Positions 18,865 to 31,672 are shown, counted from the first letter of the stretch. The stretch: DNA of 64,000 nt from Streptococcus sanguinis (GCF_026781265.1 NZ_JAKUVC010000005.1:93074-157073); one strand, 5' to 3'. Notes: generated by a model not told the origin, from the sequence alone. Translations and numbers: made by a program.

Positions 18865-19796
18865 CTCTAGAAAAAATCATCAGTAAAATCCAAGAACAGC
18901 TGAAAGACGGTATCTATCCCGGTGCTAGTCTGGCCTTGTATCAAGCTGGCCGGTGGCAGGAATTCTACTTTGGTCTGGCAGATCCGCAAGAAGGAAAGAA
19001 GACTCAAGCGGGATTGGTCTATGACTTGGCTAGCGTCAGCAAGGTGGTCGGAGTTGGCACTCTGGCAGCCTTTTTGTATGAGCAGGGCAAGCTGGAGCTG
19101 GATTTGCCCTTACAGCATTATTATCCAGCCTTCCATCGAGAAGATGTGACCTTGCGTCAGCTTTTGACCCACACATCTGGGCTGGATCCCTTTATTCCCA
19201 ATCGTGACCAGCTGACAGCTCCCGAGTTGAAAGCAGCGCTTAATCATTTGACGGTGCTTGAAGATAAGACCTTTCGCTATACGGATGTAAATTTTCTGCT
19301 CTTGGGCTTTATGTTGGAAGAGATCTATGGTCAGGCCTTGGTTCAGATTTTTCAAAGTCAGATTTTCCAGCCTTGGGGTTTGGCTGAGACTGGTTTTGGT
19401 CCAGTTCCAGGAGCTGTGCCGACCGTTCGCGGTTTCAAGGATGGTCAGGTTCATGATCCTAAGGCGCGTGTTCTAGGCATCCATGCTGGCAGTGCAGGCT
19501 TATTCTCAACTCTCAGGGATTTGGAAATATTTCTGGAACATTATCTACAGGATGACTTTGCGACCAATCTGACCCAGAATTTTTCCAAGGAGCCAGGCAA
19601 AAGACGCAGTCTAGCCTGGAATCTGGAGGGCAGCTGGCTGGACCACACTGGCTACACGGGCACCTTTATCATGTATAATCATAAAGAGCAAAAGGCGGCT
19701 ATTTTCCTATCCAACCGGACCTATGAAAAAGACGAGCGGGCTCAATGGATCTTGGATCGGAACCAGCTGATGGACCTGATAAGAATAGAACTTTAA
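18861..19796 (+). CDS. Beta-lactamase-family serine hydrolase
   Basis: A 311-aa penicillin-binding-protein/class C beta-lactamase-like enzyme. The nucleophile motif is SVSK (in DLASVSKVVG, about residue 58), the second motif is YTD within FRYTDVNFLLLG, and the third is HTG within DHTGYTGTF. No signal peptide or membrane anchor, so a cytoplasmic esterase or peptidase is likelier than a wall enzyme. Overlaps cppA by 4 nt. Substrate unknown. Confidence 0.85.
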   Translation: MTLEKIISKIQEQLKDGIYPGASLALYQAGRWQEFYFGLADPQEGKKTQAGLVYDLASVSKVVGVGTLAAFLYEQGKLELDLPLQHYYPAFHREDVTLRQLLTHTSGLDPFIPNRDQLTAPELKAALNHLTVLEDKTFRYTDVNFLLLGFMLEEIYGQALVQIFQSQIFQPWGLAETGFGPVPGAVPTVRGFKDGQVHDPKARVLGIHAGSAGLFSTLRDLEIFLEHYLQDDFATNLTQNFSKEPGKRRSLAWNLEGSWLDHTGYTGTFIMYNHKEQKAAIFLSNRTYEKDERAQWILDRNQLMDLIRIEL

Positions 19797-19825
19797 AAGA
19801 CTCCGGCTGCAAGCCCCGGAGTTTT
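19795..19825 (+). terminator. Terminator after the serine hydrolase gene
   Basis: AAAAGACTCCGG / CCGGAGTTTT hairpin with a 9-nt loop. Confidence 0.85.
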
Positions 19826-19946
19826 ATCATGTCTGCCTATATAAATATCGGTCTCTAGCCCCAGTGATTTTCTCTTAATAAAAATCGCTTTTTTTGCCAA
19901 AGTATATTAAAATAAGATAGAGAGAATCTACAGATAAGAGAAGACT

Positions 19947-20825
19947 ATGACAAAAGCAATCGGTGTCGGCAAGGCACACAGTAAAATTATTTTAATGGGA
20001 GAGCATTCAGTAGTCTATGGCTATCCGGCCATATCCCTGCCTCTTAATCGTATTGAAGTGACCTGTCAGGTCTTTCCGTCTGAGCGGGCCTGGACTCTCT
20101 ACGCCGAGGATACGCTGTCCATGGCTGTCTTTGCCTGTCTAGAACATCTAGGTCGGCAAGGGGCTAAGATTCGCTGTCAGGTGGAGTCCATGGTCCCTGA
20201 GAAGAGGGGGATGGGTTCTTCAGCAGCGGTCAGTATTGCGGCTATTCGGGCGGTCTTTGACTACTTTGAGGAAGAACTGGATGACCAAACACTGGAGATT
20301 CTAGCTAATCGGGCAGAGATGATTGCCCATATGAATCCCAGTGGCCTTGATGCTAAGACCTGCCTCAGTGATGTGGCTATCAAATTCATCCGCAATTTCG
20401 GTTTCAGTGAAATTGAGCTGGATCTGGCTGCTTTTTTAGTCATTGCAGATACGGGCATTCATGGTCATACCCGCGAAGCTATCCGTGCTGTAGAAAGTCA
20501 GGGTCAAAAGGCTCTGCCTTTGCTGCAGGAATTGGGGAATTTAACGAAAATCCTTGAGAAGGCTATTTCTATCAAGGACCTGATGACAATGGGACAAGCT
20601 ATGACCAAGGCGCACGAGAAGCTAGCCAAGCTAGGAGTGTCTTGCCAGAAAGCAGATGAGCTGGTGGCGGCAGCGCTTGAAAATGGAGCTTTGGGTGCTA
20701 AGATGAGCGGCGGCGGTCTGGGTGGCTGTGTCATTGCTCTTGTAGGAGAAAAAAGTCAGGCGGAGGCCTTAGCCGCCTTACTGAGAGAGAAAGGGGCCAT
20801 TAACACATGGATCGAAAGCCTGTAA
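19947..20825 (+). CDS. mvaK1: Mevalonate kinase
   Basis: A 292-aa GHMP kinase. It starts with GKAHSKIILMGEHSVVYGYPA (substrate-binding motif 1) and has the ATP loop VPEKRGMGSSAAVSIA (about residues 85-100) and the C-terminal KMSGGGLGGCVIAL motif. It phosphorylates mevalonate, the first step of the lower mevalonate pathway. First gene of mvaK1-mvaD-mvaK2-fni; overlaps mvaD by 19 nt. In pneumococcus this enzyme is feedback-inhibited by diphosphomevalonate (family knowledge). Confidence 0.96.
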   Translation: MTKAIGVGKAHSKIILMGEHSVVYGYPAISLPLNRIEVTCQVFPSERAWTLYAEDTLSMAVFACLEHLGRQGAKIRCQVESMVPEKRGMGSSAAVSIAAIRAVFDYFEEELDDQTLEILANRAEMIAHMNPSGLDAKTCLSDVAIKFIRNFGFSEIELDLAAFLVIADTGIHGHTREAIRAVESQGQKALPLLQELGNLTKILEKAISIKDLMTMGQAMTKAHEKLAKLGVSCQKADELVAAALENGALGAKMSGGGLGGCVIALVGEKSQAEALAALLREKGAINTWIESL

Positions 20826-21743
20826 GTGTCAAATCCTATGCCAATATTGCAATTGTCAAATATTGGGGGAAGAAAGATGCAGAAAAGATGATTCCGTCTA
20901 CCAGCAGTATCTCGCTGACACTGGAAAATATGTATACCGAGACCCAGCTGAGTCCTTTGCCGGATACAGCGACTGGAGATGAGTTTTATATTGACGGTCA
21001 GCTGCAAAGTCCGGCAGAACATGCCAAAATCAGTAAGATAATTGACCGTTTCCGACCTCCAGAAGATGGTTTTGTCCGTGTTGATACCAGCAACAATATG
21101 CCAACAGCAGCGGGTCTGTCTTCCAGCTCCAGCGGTCTGTCTGCCCTCGTCAAGGCCTGCAATGCTTATTTTCAGACGGGCTATCAGACGCAAGAGCTGG
21201 CTCAGCTGGCCAAGTTTGCTTCAGGATCGTCTGCTCGCTCTTTCTTTGGTCCGCTAGCGGCCTGGGATAAGGACAGTGGGGATATTTATCCAGTCAAGAC
21301 GGATTTGAAGCTAGCTATGATTATGCTGGTTCTTCACGATGAGAAAAAGCCTATTTCCAGCCGCGACGGTATGGAGCTCTGTGCTAAAACTTCCACGATT
21401 TTCCCAGATTGGATTACCCAGTCTGCCTTGGATTATCAGGCTATGCTAGGCTATTTGCAGGACAATGATTTTGCCAAGGTGGGTCAGCTGACAGAAGAAA
21501 ATGCTCTTCGAATGCATGCTACAACAGAAAAAACTTATCCGCCGTTTTCTTATCTGACAGAGGAGTCTTACCAAGCTATGGATGCTGTCAGAAAGCTGCG
21601 GGACCAGGGCGAGCGTTGCTACTTTACCATGGATGCAGGGCCAAATGTCAAGGTCCTCTGCTTGGAGGAAGACCTAGACCATCTGGTGGCTATTTTTGAG
21701 AAGGACTACCGACTTATCGTATCCAAAACAAAGGACTTGTCAG

Positions 21744-21754
<11 letters not shown>
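20807..21754 (+). CDS. mvaD: Diphosphomevalonate decarboxylase
   Basis: A 315-aa GHMP-fold enzyme with KSYANIAIVKYWGKKDAE at the N-terminus and NMPTAAGLSSSSSGLSALVKA (phosphate-binding, about residues 95-115), both typical of MvaD. It converts diphosphomevalonate to isopentenyl diphosphate with ATP. Overlaps mvaK1 (19 nt) and mvaK2 (11 nt), so translation is probably coupled through the operon. Stop codon TAG. Confidence 0.96.
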
Positions 21755-23751
<1,997 letters not shown>

Positions 23752-23768
23752 AAAGCATAAAGACATAC

Positions 23769-23792
23769 AAAAAAGGCCATCAAGGCCTTTTT
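23769..23792. terminator. Bidirectional terminator between fni and mvaA
   Basis: AAAAAGGCC / GGCCTTTTT hairpin with a 5-6-nt loop, symmetrical A/T tracts, overlapping the last codons of mvaA. It stops both mevalonate operons. Confidence 0.9.
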
Positions 23793-25065
23793 ACTTGTCC
23801 TGTTTTCGTAAGTCTGCTAGTACTTCCTGAGCAGCAGCGAGATTGAAAATCTTCTTGGCTGTTAAGCGACTGGCTACAGCAGCAATTTCTTCGTCTTGGG
23901 CTCCAGCTTGCAATGCTAAGGATTTTGCTTGCAATTTCATGTGACCAGCTTGGATGCCAGTGCTGACCAGGGCTTTGAGGGCGGCGAAATTTTGCGCCAA
24001 TCCGACCGATACGATGAGGGAAGCCAAGTCCTTGGCCTGAGGTTGCCCTAGCAAGTCAAAGCTGGCTGTCACTGCGGGATTGAGGCCAATGGAGCCTCCC
24101 TTGGTTGCAATGGGCATGGGCAGGGTCATCTGACCATGAAGCTGGCGTTTGTCTAGGTCTGCAGTCCAAGCGGAGAGACCGCAGTAGCTTCCTTCTCGGC
24201 TGGCATAGGCATGAGCACCGGCTTCTATAGCCCTCCAGTCATTTCCAGTAGCCAGTACCAAAGCATCAATACCATTAAAGATACCTTTATTGTGGGTAGC
24301 TGCTCGGTAAGGGTCGACCTGGGCTAATTTGCTGGCTAGCTGCATCTTTTCCGCAAGAAGTTCCGCCTCAGCCTTATCCCGACTGAGAAAGCGATAGTCG
24401 ATGACACAGCGGGCTGTTACCAGGCTATCTGTTGCATAGTTTGACAGGATAGCCATCAGACTCTTACCGCCAGTCAGGTCTTCCAGAGGAAGGGTGAGGG
24501 CCTCCAGCATGGTGTTGAGCATATTGGCTCCCATGGCTTCCTGCGTATCCACAGATAGATAAAAAATGAGGAAGTCATCCTTTTGCTCCAGCCAGAGATC
24601 TCTAGCACCGCCACCACGAGCCACAATCGATGGATAGGCTTGATTGGCCTGTTCCAGCAACTCTTTCTTTTTCCTGAGAACATCTTTAATGGCTTGGTCT
24701 GCATTATCAACCTGATAGAGGGCGATTTGCCCAATCATCTGGCGTTTGTGAACCTCTGTCTCAAATCCGCCTGAACGTTTGATAATCTTAGCGGCAAAGC
24801 TGGCTGCTGCTACCACAGATGGCTCTTCTGTCACAAATGGAACTTGATAGGTCTTACCATCCACCAGAAAGTCTGGCACCAGAGAGTAGGGTAGGGCCAG
24901 AGTGGCCAGTACATTTTCGCTCATCTGATTGGCTGTTTCCAGAGGCAAAGTCTGCTGACTGTCTAGCAGCTGCCAATGTTCATTTTGTAAAAGTCCCTTT
25001 TCTTTCAGCATCTGGAGCCGTTCAGCAGGAGTTTTTTTGGAAAATCCAGTCCAATTTACTTTCAT
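23791..25065 (-). CDS. mvaA: Hydroxymethylglutaryl-CoA reductase, class II
   Basis: A 424-aa class II HMG-CoA reductase (KTPAERLQMLKEKGLL; PSVVAAASFAAKIIKRSGGF with catalytic Glu-Glu-Pro-Ser upstream; MGANMLNTMLEAL; ATKGGSIGLNPAV). It reduces HMG-CoA to mevalonate in the cytoplasm. The start overlaps the end of mvaS by 4 nt, so the two form an mvaS-mvaA operon. Transcribed towards the other mevalonate operon. Confidence 0.96.
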   Translation of the reverse strand: MKVNWTGFSKKTPAERLQMLKEKGLLQNEHWQLLDSQQTLPLETANQMSENVLATLALPYSLVPDFLVDGKTYQVPFVTEEPSVVAAASFAAKIIKRSGGFETEVHKRQMIGQIALYQVDNADQAIKDVLRKKKELLEQANQAYPSIVARGGGARDLWLEQKDDFLIFYLSVDTQEAMGANMLNTMLEALTLPLEDLTGGKSLMAILSNYATDSLVTARCVIDYRFLSRDKAEAELLAEKMQLASKLAQVDPYRAATHNKGIFNGIDALVLATGNDWRAIEAGAHAYASREGSYCGLSAWTADLDKRQLHGQMTLPMPIATKGGSIGLNPAVTASFDLLGQPQAKDLASLIVSVGLAQNFAALKALVSTGIQAGHMKLQAKSLALQAGAQDEEIAAVASRLTAKKIFNLAAAQEVLADLRKQDK

Positions 25066-26240
25066 GATGATTTCTCAACTTTGATGTACTTACGCTGGTG
25101 CTCTGCAATTTCCGCCAGAGCAAAGCTTTGGTTTTCATAGCCAGAGAAGCGGGCATTGCCCTCCGCATCCAGCTTAGCTTCTTCAAAAAAGATGCGCTCG
25201 TAGTCTGCGATGGAAAGAGCCTGACGCTGGTCTAATTCCTCTAGGCGTGTCTTGGATAGATGCTTTTCATAGCCCTCTACCAAATTGGCACTAAAGATTT
25301 CAGAGACAGCTCCGCTGCCATAGCCGAAAAGAGCAATCCGATCGCCAGCCTTGAGGTTGTCAGAGTTTTCTAAAAGAGACAGGAGGCCTAGGAAGAGGGA
25401 GCCTGTATAGATATTTCCAACTTTTTGGCTGTAGAGAATAGAGGCTTCAAAGTTCTTTCTAAGCTGGTCTTGCTGCTCCTGAGGAAGGCTTTTATCCATG
25501 ATTTTATTAAGGCCTTTGAGGGCCAGTTTTGGATAAGGCAGGTGGAAGCAGTAGGCCGCAAAATCTTTGAGAGCCAGCTTGTGGCGCTTTTGGTATTCCG
25601 TCCAAGTTGTCTTTAAGCTATCCAGATACTGCTGGGTTGAATAGAGCCCGTTGACATAAGGTGTTGTCGAGTAATTTGGGCGCCAAAAATCCATGACATC
25701 GCGTGTCTGAGCTACATTATCATCATTGAAAGCGAGGATACGAGGATTGCTGCTAATCAGCATAGAAATAGCTCCCGCTCCCTGAGTTGGCTCGCCAGAT
25801 GTATGAATGCCATACTTGGCAATGTCGCTAGCTAACACCAAAACTTTGCTGTCTGGATGTTTTTCGATATGGAGCTTGGCATAGTCCAGTGCAGCAGTTG
25901 CTCCATAGCAGGCTTCCTTGATTTCAAAGCTACGGGCAAAAGGCTGGATGCCCAAAAGGCCGTGGACAAAAACGGCTGCCGCCTTGCTCTGGTCAATACC
26001 TGACTCAGTAGCCACGATGACCATATCAATCTTTTCTTTGTCCTCTGCTGTCAGGATGGGTTCTGCTGCCGCCGCTCCCAAGGTAACAATATCCTCAGTC
26101 AGAGGAGCAATGCTTAGTTCCTTGAGCAAGAGTCCCTTGCTAAGCTTTTCTGGGTCAGTCCCACGGGCTGCCGCTAAATCATTTAATTTTAAGACATAAT
26201 TACTGGTCGCAAAACCGATTTTGTCGATTCCGATTGTCAT
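25062..26240 (-). CDS. mvaS: Hydroxymethylglutaryl-CoA synthase
   Basis: A 392-aa thiolase-fold enzyme. The nucleophile is Cys111 in KEACYGATAALDYA, with ESGIDQSKAAAVFVHGLLG upstream and an active-site His in CFHLPYPKLALKGL. It condenses acetyl-CoA with acetoacetyl-CoA to HMG-CoA, the first committed step. First gene of the mvaS-mvaA operon; about 140 bp of AT-rich DNA, with no terminator clearly visible, separates it from the exporter genes downstream. Confidence 0.96.
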   Translation of the reverse strand: MTIGIDKIGFATSNYVLKLNDLAAARGTDPEKLSKGLLLKELSIAPLTEDIVTLGAAAAEPILTAEDKEKIDMVIVATESGIDQSKAAAVFVHGLLGIQPFARSFEIKEACYGATAALDYAKLHIEKHPDSKVLVLASDIAKYGIHTSGEPTQGAGAISMLISSNPRILAFNDDNVAQTRDVMDFWRPNYSTTPYVNGLYSTQQYLDSLKTTWTEYQKRHKLALKDFAAYCFHLPYPKLALKGLNKIMDKSLPQEQQDQLRKNFEASILYSQKVGNIYTGSLFLGLLSLLENSDNLKAGDRIALFGYGSGAVSEIFSANLVEGYEKHLSKTRLEELDQRQALSIADYERIFFEEAKLDAEGNARFSGYENQSFALAEIAEHQRKYIKVEKSS

Positions 26241-26384
26241 TATAAGACCTCTTTAAATCCTTTTATTCTAGTATATTCCGAAGACTATTTTACCATACTT
26301 AGGAATAAAACTCTTACAAAAACATCTAATCTCAGCTAAATCAGGCTTAAGATGTATTTTCCAAAAGAAAAACAGCAGATGGTT

Positions 26385-26852
26385 CTACTGTTTATTTGCT
26401 GTGAGTTTGGTTTGGCGTTTTTTTAAGTAGTGGTAGAGTTTGAGTACGACGGTGCCGCTGGCCATGCCAATCGAGATGACCAAGGCCAGAATGACCACCA
26501 GAGTGGCGTGAATCATAGCCTGGCTGTAGTCACCAGTGACAAAAAAGGCAGTCGTCCGATAGGAAATATACCCTGGAACCAGAGGCGCTAGAATAGCCAA
26601 AATAAAAACAACAGCGGGCGTTTTATAGATGATGCTGAGGATTTGGCTGACGCAGGAACCGACGATAGCAGCCACAAAGGTTGCTATGATGACGTTGGTT
26701 GGTCCTTTGAGCAGGAGATAGAGTAGCCAAATAGCCATGCCCAAGACTCCGCCGGGAATCAGCATACTGCGCTGGACATTTAGAACGATTAAAAAAGTAA
26801 TGATAGCCAGTAGGCTAGCAACTGCTTGCAGTAAGAAAGTCAAGATTGTCAT
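26385..26852 (-). CDS. ThrE-family threonine/serine exporter, small (C-terminal-like) subunit
   Basis: A 155-aa membrane protein with about four to five hydrophobic segments (DUF3815/ThrE_2 type: ILAILAPLVPGYISYRTTAF is the conserved part). It corresponds to the C-terminal half of single-chain ThrE exporters. It lies 4 nt after the larger subunit and is presumably translated with it. Substrate inferred only from the family. Confidence 0.85.
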   Translation of the reverse strand: MTILTFLLQAVASLLAIITFLIVLNVQRSMLIPGGVLGMAIWLLYLLLKGPTNVIIATFVAAIVGSCVSQILSIIYKTPAVVFILAILAPLVPGYISYRTTAFFVTGDYSQAMIHATLVVILALVISIGMASGTVVLKLYHYLKKRQTKLTANKQ

Positions 26853-26856
26853 AGGC

Positions 26857-27633
26857 TTATTTCATAATAAGGAGGGCGACAGAGGTACCTGCACCGAGAG
26901 CAAGAGTTATGAGGAGCGATTCAAAGAGCTTGCTCATCCCAGAGTTGATATGGTTGGTCATGATGTCACGCACAGAGTTGGTCAGAGCAATGCCGGGCAC
27001 AAAAGGCATGACAGAACCCGCAATAATCAAATCATCTGTGGAGTTAAAACCAGAATAGCGTGTCCAGATATGAGCCAGCAGTCCGAAGACAAAGGCTCCA
27101 GCAAAAGCTGTCACAAAAGGGATACGGATATATTTGTCAACATACAAAGAGAAAGCAAAGCCAAAGAAGGTAGCAATGGCAGCCCCCAAAGCATCGTAGA
27201 AATTTCCACCAAACATGATGGAGAAGAATGGAGCACTGAGCGTTGCTGCTGCAATCAGCTGCTTGTTGTTATAGGGCAGCTCCTTAACTTTGAGGCGATT
27301 CAGCTCATCAAAAGCCTCTTGAAGGCTGATTTCTCCTGTTACCAACTGACGGGAGACTTGATTGACATCGCAGACCTTCTCGATGTTGTAGTTGGTCTTG
27401 AGATTACGCTTCATCCGTGAGACATTTGTATTTTCAATCGAAAAGAAAATAGCCACTGGCATTGCTAAGGCATTGCAGTCGATGATCCCTTGTGAATGTG
27501 CGATGCGAATCATGGTGTCTTCTACCCGATAGGTCTCGGATCCGCTCTGCAGCAGCAGTGTCCCAGCCAGCATGATGACATCTACCGCCAGATTGAAATC
27601 TTTGGCTTCTTCCCTGATACCTTTCTCTGTCAT
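26857..27633 (-). CDS. ThrE-family threonine/serine exporter, large (DUF1212) subunit
   Basis: A 258-aa protein with a hydrophilic N-terminal ~120 residues (LLQSGSETYRVEDTMIRIAHSQG, a DUF1212 signature) and about five membrane segments, including VMPFVPGIALTNSVRDIMT. With the small subunit it makes up a ThrE-type amino-acid exporter. Start ATG at 27633 after GGGGAAATG-like sequence. Two-gene operon. Confidence 0.87.
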   Translation of the reverse strand: MTEKGIREEAKDFNLAVDVIMLAGTLLLQSGSETYRVEDTMIRIAHSQGIIDCNALAMPVAIFFSIENTNVSRMKRNLKTNYNIEKVCDVNQVSRQLVTGEISLQEAFDELNRLKVKELPYNNKQLIAAATLSAPFFSIMFGGNFYDALGAAIATFFGFAFSLYVDKYIRIPFVTAFAGAFVFGLLAHIWTRYSGFNSTDDLIIAGSVMPFVPGIALTNSVRDIMTNHINSGMSKLFESLLITLALGAGTSVALLIMK

Positions 27634-27733
27634 TTCCCCAGTCCTTTTCCTAGTATAGCAATAGAACCATTATACCATAAAGCCTCTTAAAAATATCATC
27701 AAGTTAGTAGTCACTTGAAGTCTGAAATACAAA

Positions 27734-27764
27734 AAAGAAGATTGGGGATTTCCAATCTTCTTTC
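27734..27764. terminator. Terminator between pflB and the exporter genes
   Basis: AAAGAAGATTGG / CCAATCTTCTTT perfect hairpin just after the pflB stop (on the - strand), ending pflB transcription. Confidence 0.85.
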
Positions 27765-27792
27765 AAATGGTTTGTAAGTCTTTAGTCGTTTA

Positions 27793-30108
27793 TTAGCTCA
27801 AAGCATCGTCCATAGAGAGCACTTCGTGGAAGACACGTTGAGTCAATTCAGTCTTTTGCTCTGGAGTCAAGTACTTAGTATTTACACAGTAACCTGAGAT
27901 ACGAACGATAACATCTTCGCCAGACATAATCTTCTCGTAAACATCCTTCAAGTCCATAACGTTCAAGTTAACGTGCTGACCACCGTTTTCGAAGTAGCCA
28001 TCCAGGATAGTAACCAAGTTGTCTACTTGTTCGTCGTGAGTCTTACCAAGCGCACGAGGTGATACTTGAGTTGTCAGGGAAATACCGTCAGCTGCGTAAC
28101 TGAAGTCCAAGCTAGCAAGAGAGTTAAGGTTTTGCAACCAGCCACCTTTTGCCTTGTTAGATGGGTTAGCACCTGGTGAGAAGAATTCCAATTTAGACAA
28201 GTTCACGCTGCCATCTTCGTTGAGGTACACTCCTTTATGGACTGGTGAGTTACCAGTTTGTTTAGAGTAAGCAACGTTAGATGTGATAGTCAGAAGAGAC
28301 ACAGTAGCTTCTGCATTCTTATACAGTTTGTGGCTGCGCAGACGATTTGTGTAAGCTTCTACCAACCATTCAGCCAATTCGTTTGAGCGAGGATCATCTT
28401 CACCCCAACGTGGGTATTCACCGATTGTTTCGTAATCGTAGATATAGCCATTTTCGTCGCGGATTGGCTTAACAGTTGCATACTTGATAGCAGACAAGGT
28501 ATCAACAGTGTTGGCAAATCCACAGATACCGAATCCCATGTTAGCACGTTGGTAAGTTGGCAAGAAGGCCATTTGAACAGCTTCGTAGTTGTACTTGTCA
28601 GTCATGTAGTGGATGATGTTCAAAGCATCTACGTAAGTGTCAGTCAACCAGTCCAGAGATTTTTCAAAGTTCGCTTTAACTGATTCGAATTCAAGAACTT
28701 CGTCACGGATAGGCTCGATGTCAAATACTTTGTAGTCTTTATGAACATCGTCGTAACCGCCGTTGAGACCTGTCAGAAGGGCTTTCAGCACGTTTACACG
28801 AGCACCAAAGTATTGGATGTTGTGGCGTTGATCTTCATTTTCAGGATCAAGCGGAGACACACAGCAAGAGATACAGCTCATTTCACCGTAACCATCTCTA
28901 GCCATAGTTGTTACACCTTCGTATTGGATAGAAGAGTGCTTGTGACTCATGTGCATACAGTAGCGACGGAATGAGTATGGCAATTTGTCAGTCCAGAGAA
29001 CAGTCAAGTTTGGCTCTGGAGAGTTACCAATGTTATCAAGTGTGTTAAGGAAACGGTAGTCCATCTTAGTAACACGGTGACGGCCGTCGTTCCCCATACC
29101 TGCCATAGAAGTTGTGATGAAGGTTGGGTCACCAGAGTAAAGTTGGTCGTAAGCTTTTGTACGAGCAAACTTCACTGTACGAAGTTTCATAACGAAATCA
29201 TCAACAAATTCTTGGATTTCTGATTCAGTGTAAGTGCCGCGAGCCAAGTCACGTTCAGCATAGATGTCAAGAACGATTGGTACACGTCCAAGAGAAGTAG
29301 CAGCACCGTTGATGACACGGCAGACAGCCATGAAGGCGATGTTAGTCCATTGGATAGCTTCTTTTACGTCAAAGGCAGGACGGCGAACATCTACTCCGTA
29401 AAGGTCACCAAGTTTTACAACTTCACCAAGTGCTTGGTATTGCAGGTTGATTTCTTCGCGCAGACGGATTGTTTCTTCGTCAATATCAGTCAAACCATTC
29501 CAGTCGCGAACTTTTTCAGCCATGAGGTAGTCAGCTCCATAAAGAGCAAGACGTGCGTAAACCCCGATTATACGTCCACGTGAGTAAGCGTCTGGAAGAC
29601 CAGTTACAGTGTGGGCGTGACGAGCACGGCGGATGTTAGAAGTGTAAGCACGGAAGATACCGTCATTTACTGTAGTAACATATTTAGTAAAGATTTCATG
29701 AACAGCAGGATCTGGTTCGTATCCATTTTCTTTCAAAGTAGTTTCAGCCATGCGGATACCACCTTTTGGCATGAAGTTCAATTTGAAGAGTTCGTCGTTT
29801 TGGATACCGTAAATCAGTTCGTTGTCCTTGTCAATGTAACCAGCATCAATACCAGCGATAGATGCTGGACGAGTGTCCATTGGGAAACGAGTTTCTTCGT
29901 AGTGAGCTTTAGTTTCTTCTACGATTTTCTTGATATGGAGTGAGCGCTCAGTAGGACCTGCCAAGAAGCTTTCATCTCCATCATAAGGTGTGTAGTTGGA
30001 TTGAACGAAGCGAGAAACACTTGCTTTCTCTTTCCAGTCTTCACCTTTGAAGCCTTCCCAAGCTTTGTCAAAAATATCTTGAGCTTCAACAACTGTTTTT
30101 ACAACCAT
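27793..30108 (-). CDS. pflB: Formate acetyltransferase (pyruvate formate-lyase)
   Basis: A 771-aa glycyl radical enzyme. The active-site cysteine pair is in [14 protein letters not shown] and the radical glycine is Gly739 in RISGYCVN near the C-terminus. It splits pyruvate with CoA into acetyl-CoA and formate under anaerobic conditions, giving mixed-acid fermentation. The activase gene is not nearby, as usual in streptococci. Transcribed from a promoter with a candidate CcpA site. Full length. Confidence 0.98.
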   Translation of the reverse strand: MVVKTVVEAQDIFDKAWEGFKGEDWKEKASVSRFVQSNYTPYDGDESFLAGPTERSLHIKKIVEETKAHYEETRFPMDTRPASIAGIDAGYIDKDNELIYGIQNDELFKLNFMPKGGIRMAETTLKENGYEPDPAVHEIFTKYVTTVNDGIFRAYTSNIRRARHAHTVTGLPDAYSRGRIIGVYARLALYGADYLMAEKVRDWNGLTDIDEETIRLREEINLQYQALGEVVKLGDLYGVDVRRPAFDVKEAIQWTNIAFMAVCRVINGAATSLGRVPIVLDIYAERDLARGTYTESEIQEFVDDFVMKLRTVKFARTKAYDQLYSGDPTFITTSMAGMGNDGRHRVTKMDYRFLNTLDNIGNSPEPNLTVLWTDKLPYSFRRYCMHMSHKHSSIQYEGVTTMARDGYGEMSCISCCVSPLDPENEDQRHNIQYFGARVNVLKALLTGLNGGYDDVHKDYKVFDIEPIRDEVLEFESVKANFEKSLDWLTDTYVDALNIIHYMTDKYNYEAVQMAFLPTYQRANMGFGICGFANTVDTLSAIKYATVKPIRDENGYIYDYETIGEYPRWGEDDPRSNELAEWLVEAYTNRLRSHKLYKNAEATVSLLTITSNVAYSKQTGNSPVHKGVYLNEDGSVNLSKLEFFSPGANPSNKAKGGWLQNLNSLASLDFSYAADGISLTTQVSPRALGKTHDEQVDNLVTILDGYFENGGQHVNLNVMDLKDVYEKIMSGEDVIVRISGYCVNTKYLTPEQKTELTQRVFHEVLSMDDALS

Positions 30109-30159
30109 TTGATTTTCCTCTTTATTCTAGCAACAATAAACTGTTACATTTATAAGTAA

Positions 30160-30188
30160 AGTATATCATACGGTAATCGGTTTCACAA
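30160..30188 (-). promoter_or_regulatory. pflB promoter with candidate CcpA cre site
   Basis: On the - strand, TTGTGA (30183-30188), 17-bp spacer, TATACT (30160-30165). Within it, 30172-30185 reads TGAAACCGATTACC on the - strand, matching the cre consensus TGWAANCGNTNWCA at 13 of 14 positions. A site in the spacer would let CcpA repress pflB. The match is seen; function is inferred. Confidence 0.65.
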
Positions 30189-30478
30189 ACCATTTTCGGC
30201 AGAAAAAAAGACTTTCTTTTATAATACAGAAAGTAAAAAGTCGCGGATGTGTACTATAGATTTGAAAAACATAATTCTTTTCAAATATTTTGGAAAAATG
30301 GGTAAAAAAGTTATAATAAAAGTAATTAAAATGTCATAGAAAAATTGCTCATGAAGAATCTTACGTTTAAAATACTTTTTACAAGAATGAAAAACTGTTT
30401 CAGATTTATTTGAGCAAAATGGGCTAACTTTGTGAAAGCTTGTAAGCTGAGATTGATGGCAGGAGAAAGGAGGAGGGT
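30189..30478. other. Intergenic region between pflB and dinB, no gene seen
   Basis: Very AT-rich. Contains an ACTTTCT / AGAAAGT inverted repeat (30211-30234) whose loop includes TATAAT (30220-30225), possibly a promoter or hairpin for dinB, though no good -35 is seen. Nothing else recognisable. Confidence 0.4.
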
Positions 30479-31543
30479 ATGCTGATTTTTCCACTGATTA
30501 ACGATACATCTCGGAAGATTATCCACATTGATATGGATGCTTTTTTTGCTTCGGTGGAAGAGCGGGATAATCCTAAGTTAAAGGGGCATCCAGTCATCAT
30601 CGGCAGCGATCCCCGCTTGACTGGCGGTCGAGGTGTCGTCTCCACCTGCAATTATGAGGCCAGAAAGTTCGGAGTTCATTCGGCTATGAGCTCCAAGGAA
30701 TCCTATGAGCGTTGCCCGCAGGGCATTTTTATCTCGGGGAATTACGAAAAATATCAGGCGGTCGGCTTGCAGATCCGAGAGATTTTCAAACGCTATACGG
30801 ACTTGATTGAGCCAATGAGCATCGACGAGGCTTATCTGGATGTAACGGAAAACAAGCTAGAGATTAAATCTGCAGTCAAAATAGCCAAGCTGATTCAGCA
30901 CGATATCTGGAATGAGCTGCAACTTACAGCTTCAGCGGGCGTTTCTTATAATAAGTTTCTGGCCAAGATTGCCAGTGACTATGAGAAGCCTCATGGTCTG
31001 ACTGTTATTCTACCCGAAGAGGCTGAGGTCTTTCTGGCGCCTATGGATATTGCCAAGTTTCATGGAGTTGGTAAGAAGAGTGTTGAAAAACTGCATGAAA
31101 TGGGAGTTTATACTGGTGCAGATCTGCTCAAGATACCAGAAATGACCCTGATTGATAAGTTTGGTCGCTTTGGTTTTGAACTCTACCGGAAAGCGCGTGG
31201 CATCAGCAATAGTCCGGTCAAATCCAATCGTATTCGTAAGTCGATCGGGAAGGAGCGGACCTATGCCAAACTGCTCTATAGTGAGGAGGATATCAAGAAA
31301 GAGCTGACCTTGCTGGCACAGAAGGTAGAAAATAGCTTGACTAAGCATGATAAGAAAGGACGAACCATCGTTCTGAAAATCCGTTATGCCGATTTCTCCA
31401 CCTTGACTAAAAGGAAAAGTTTGAATCTAGCCACTCAAGACAAGGAGCAAATCGAGCGAACGGCTCATGAGATTTACGATAGCTTGGAAGAGCAACCACG
31501 AGGTATTCGTCTGCTTGGACTGACAGTGATGGGGTTTGAATAA
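30479..31543 (+). CDS. dinB: DNA polymerase IV (Y family)
   Basis: A 354-aa translesion polymerase. Catalytic region [19 protein letters not shown] (Asp of motif I near residue 20) and [13 protein letters not shown] (SIDE motif with Asp-Glu); two HhH motifs and a C-terminal little-finger domain. It copies past damaged bases with low fidelity. Start ATG after AGGAGGGT. Ends near a weak GC hairpin with a T run (31552-31576). Confidence 0.96.
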   Translation: MLIFPLINDTSRKIIHIDMDAFFASVEERDNPKLKGHPVIIGSDPRLTGGRGVVSTCNYEARKFGVHSAMSSKESYERCPQGIFISGNYEKYQAVGLQIREIFKRYTDLIEPMSIDEAYLDVTENKLEIKSAVKIAKLIQHDIWNELQLTASAGVSYNKFLAKIASDYEKPHGLTVILPEEAEVFLAPMDIAKFHGVGKKSVEKLHEMGVYTGADLLKIPEMTLIDKFGRFGFELYRKARGISNSPVKSNRIRKSIGKERTYAKLLYSEEDIKKELTLLAQKVENSLTKHDKKGRTIVLKIRYADFSTLTKRKSLNLATQDKEQIERTAHEIYDSLEEQPRGIRLLGLTVMGFE

Positions 31544-31672
31544 AGATAAAGGCTTGGTTCATTACCGGGCTTTTTTAGATATAGTTTTTAGTATGAGAGA
31601 GTTGCTTGTGACGAGTTTCTAATTTGTCTGATGATTTTCATTAACTAAAAATAATCTTTTTTGAAAAAATAC

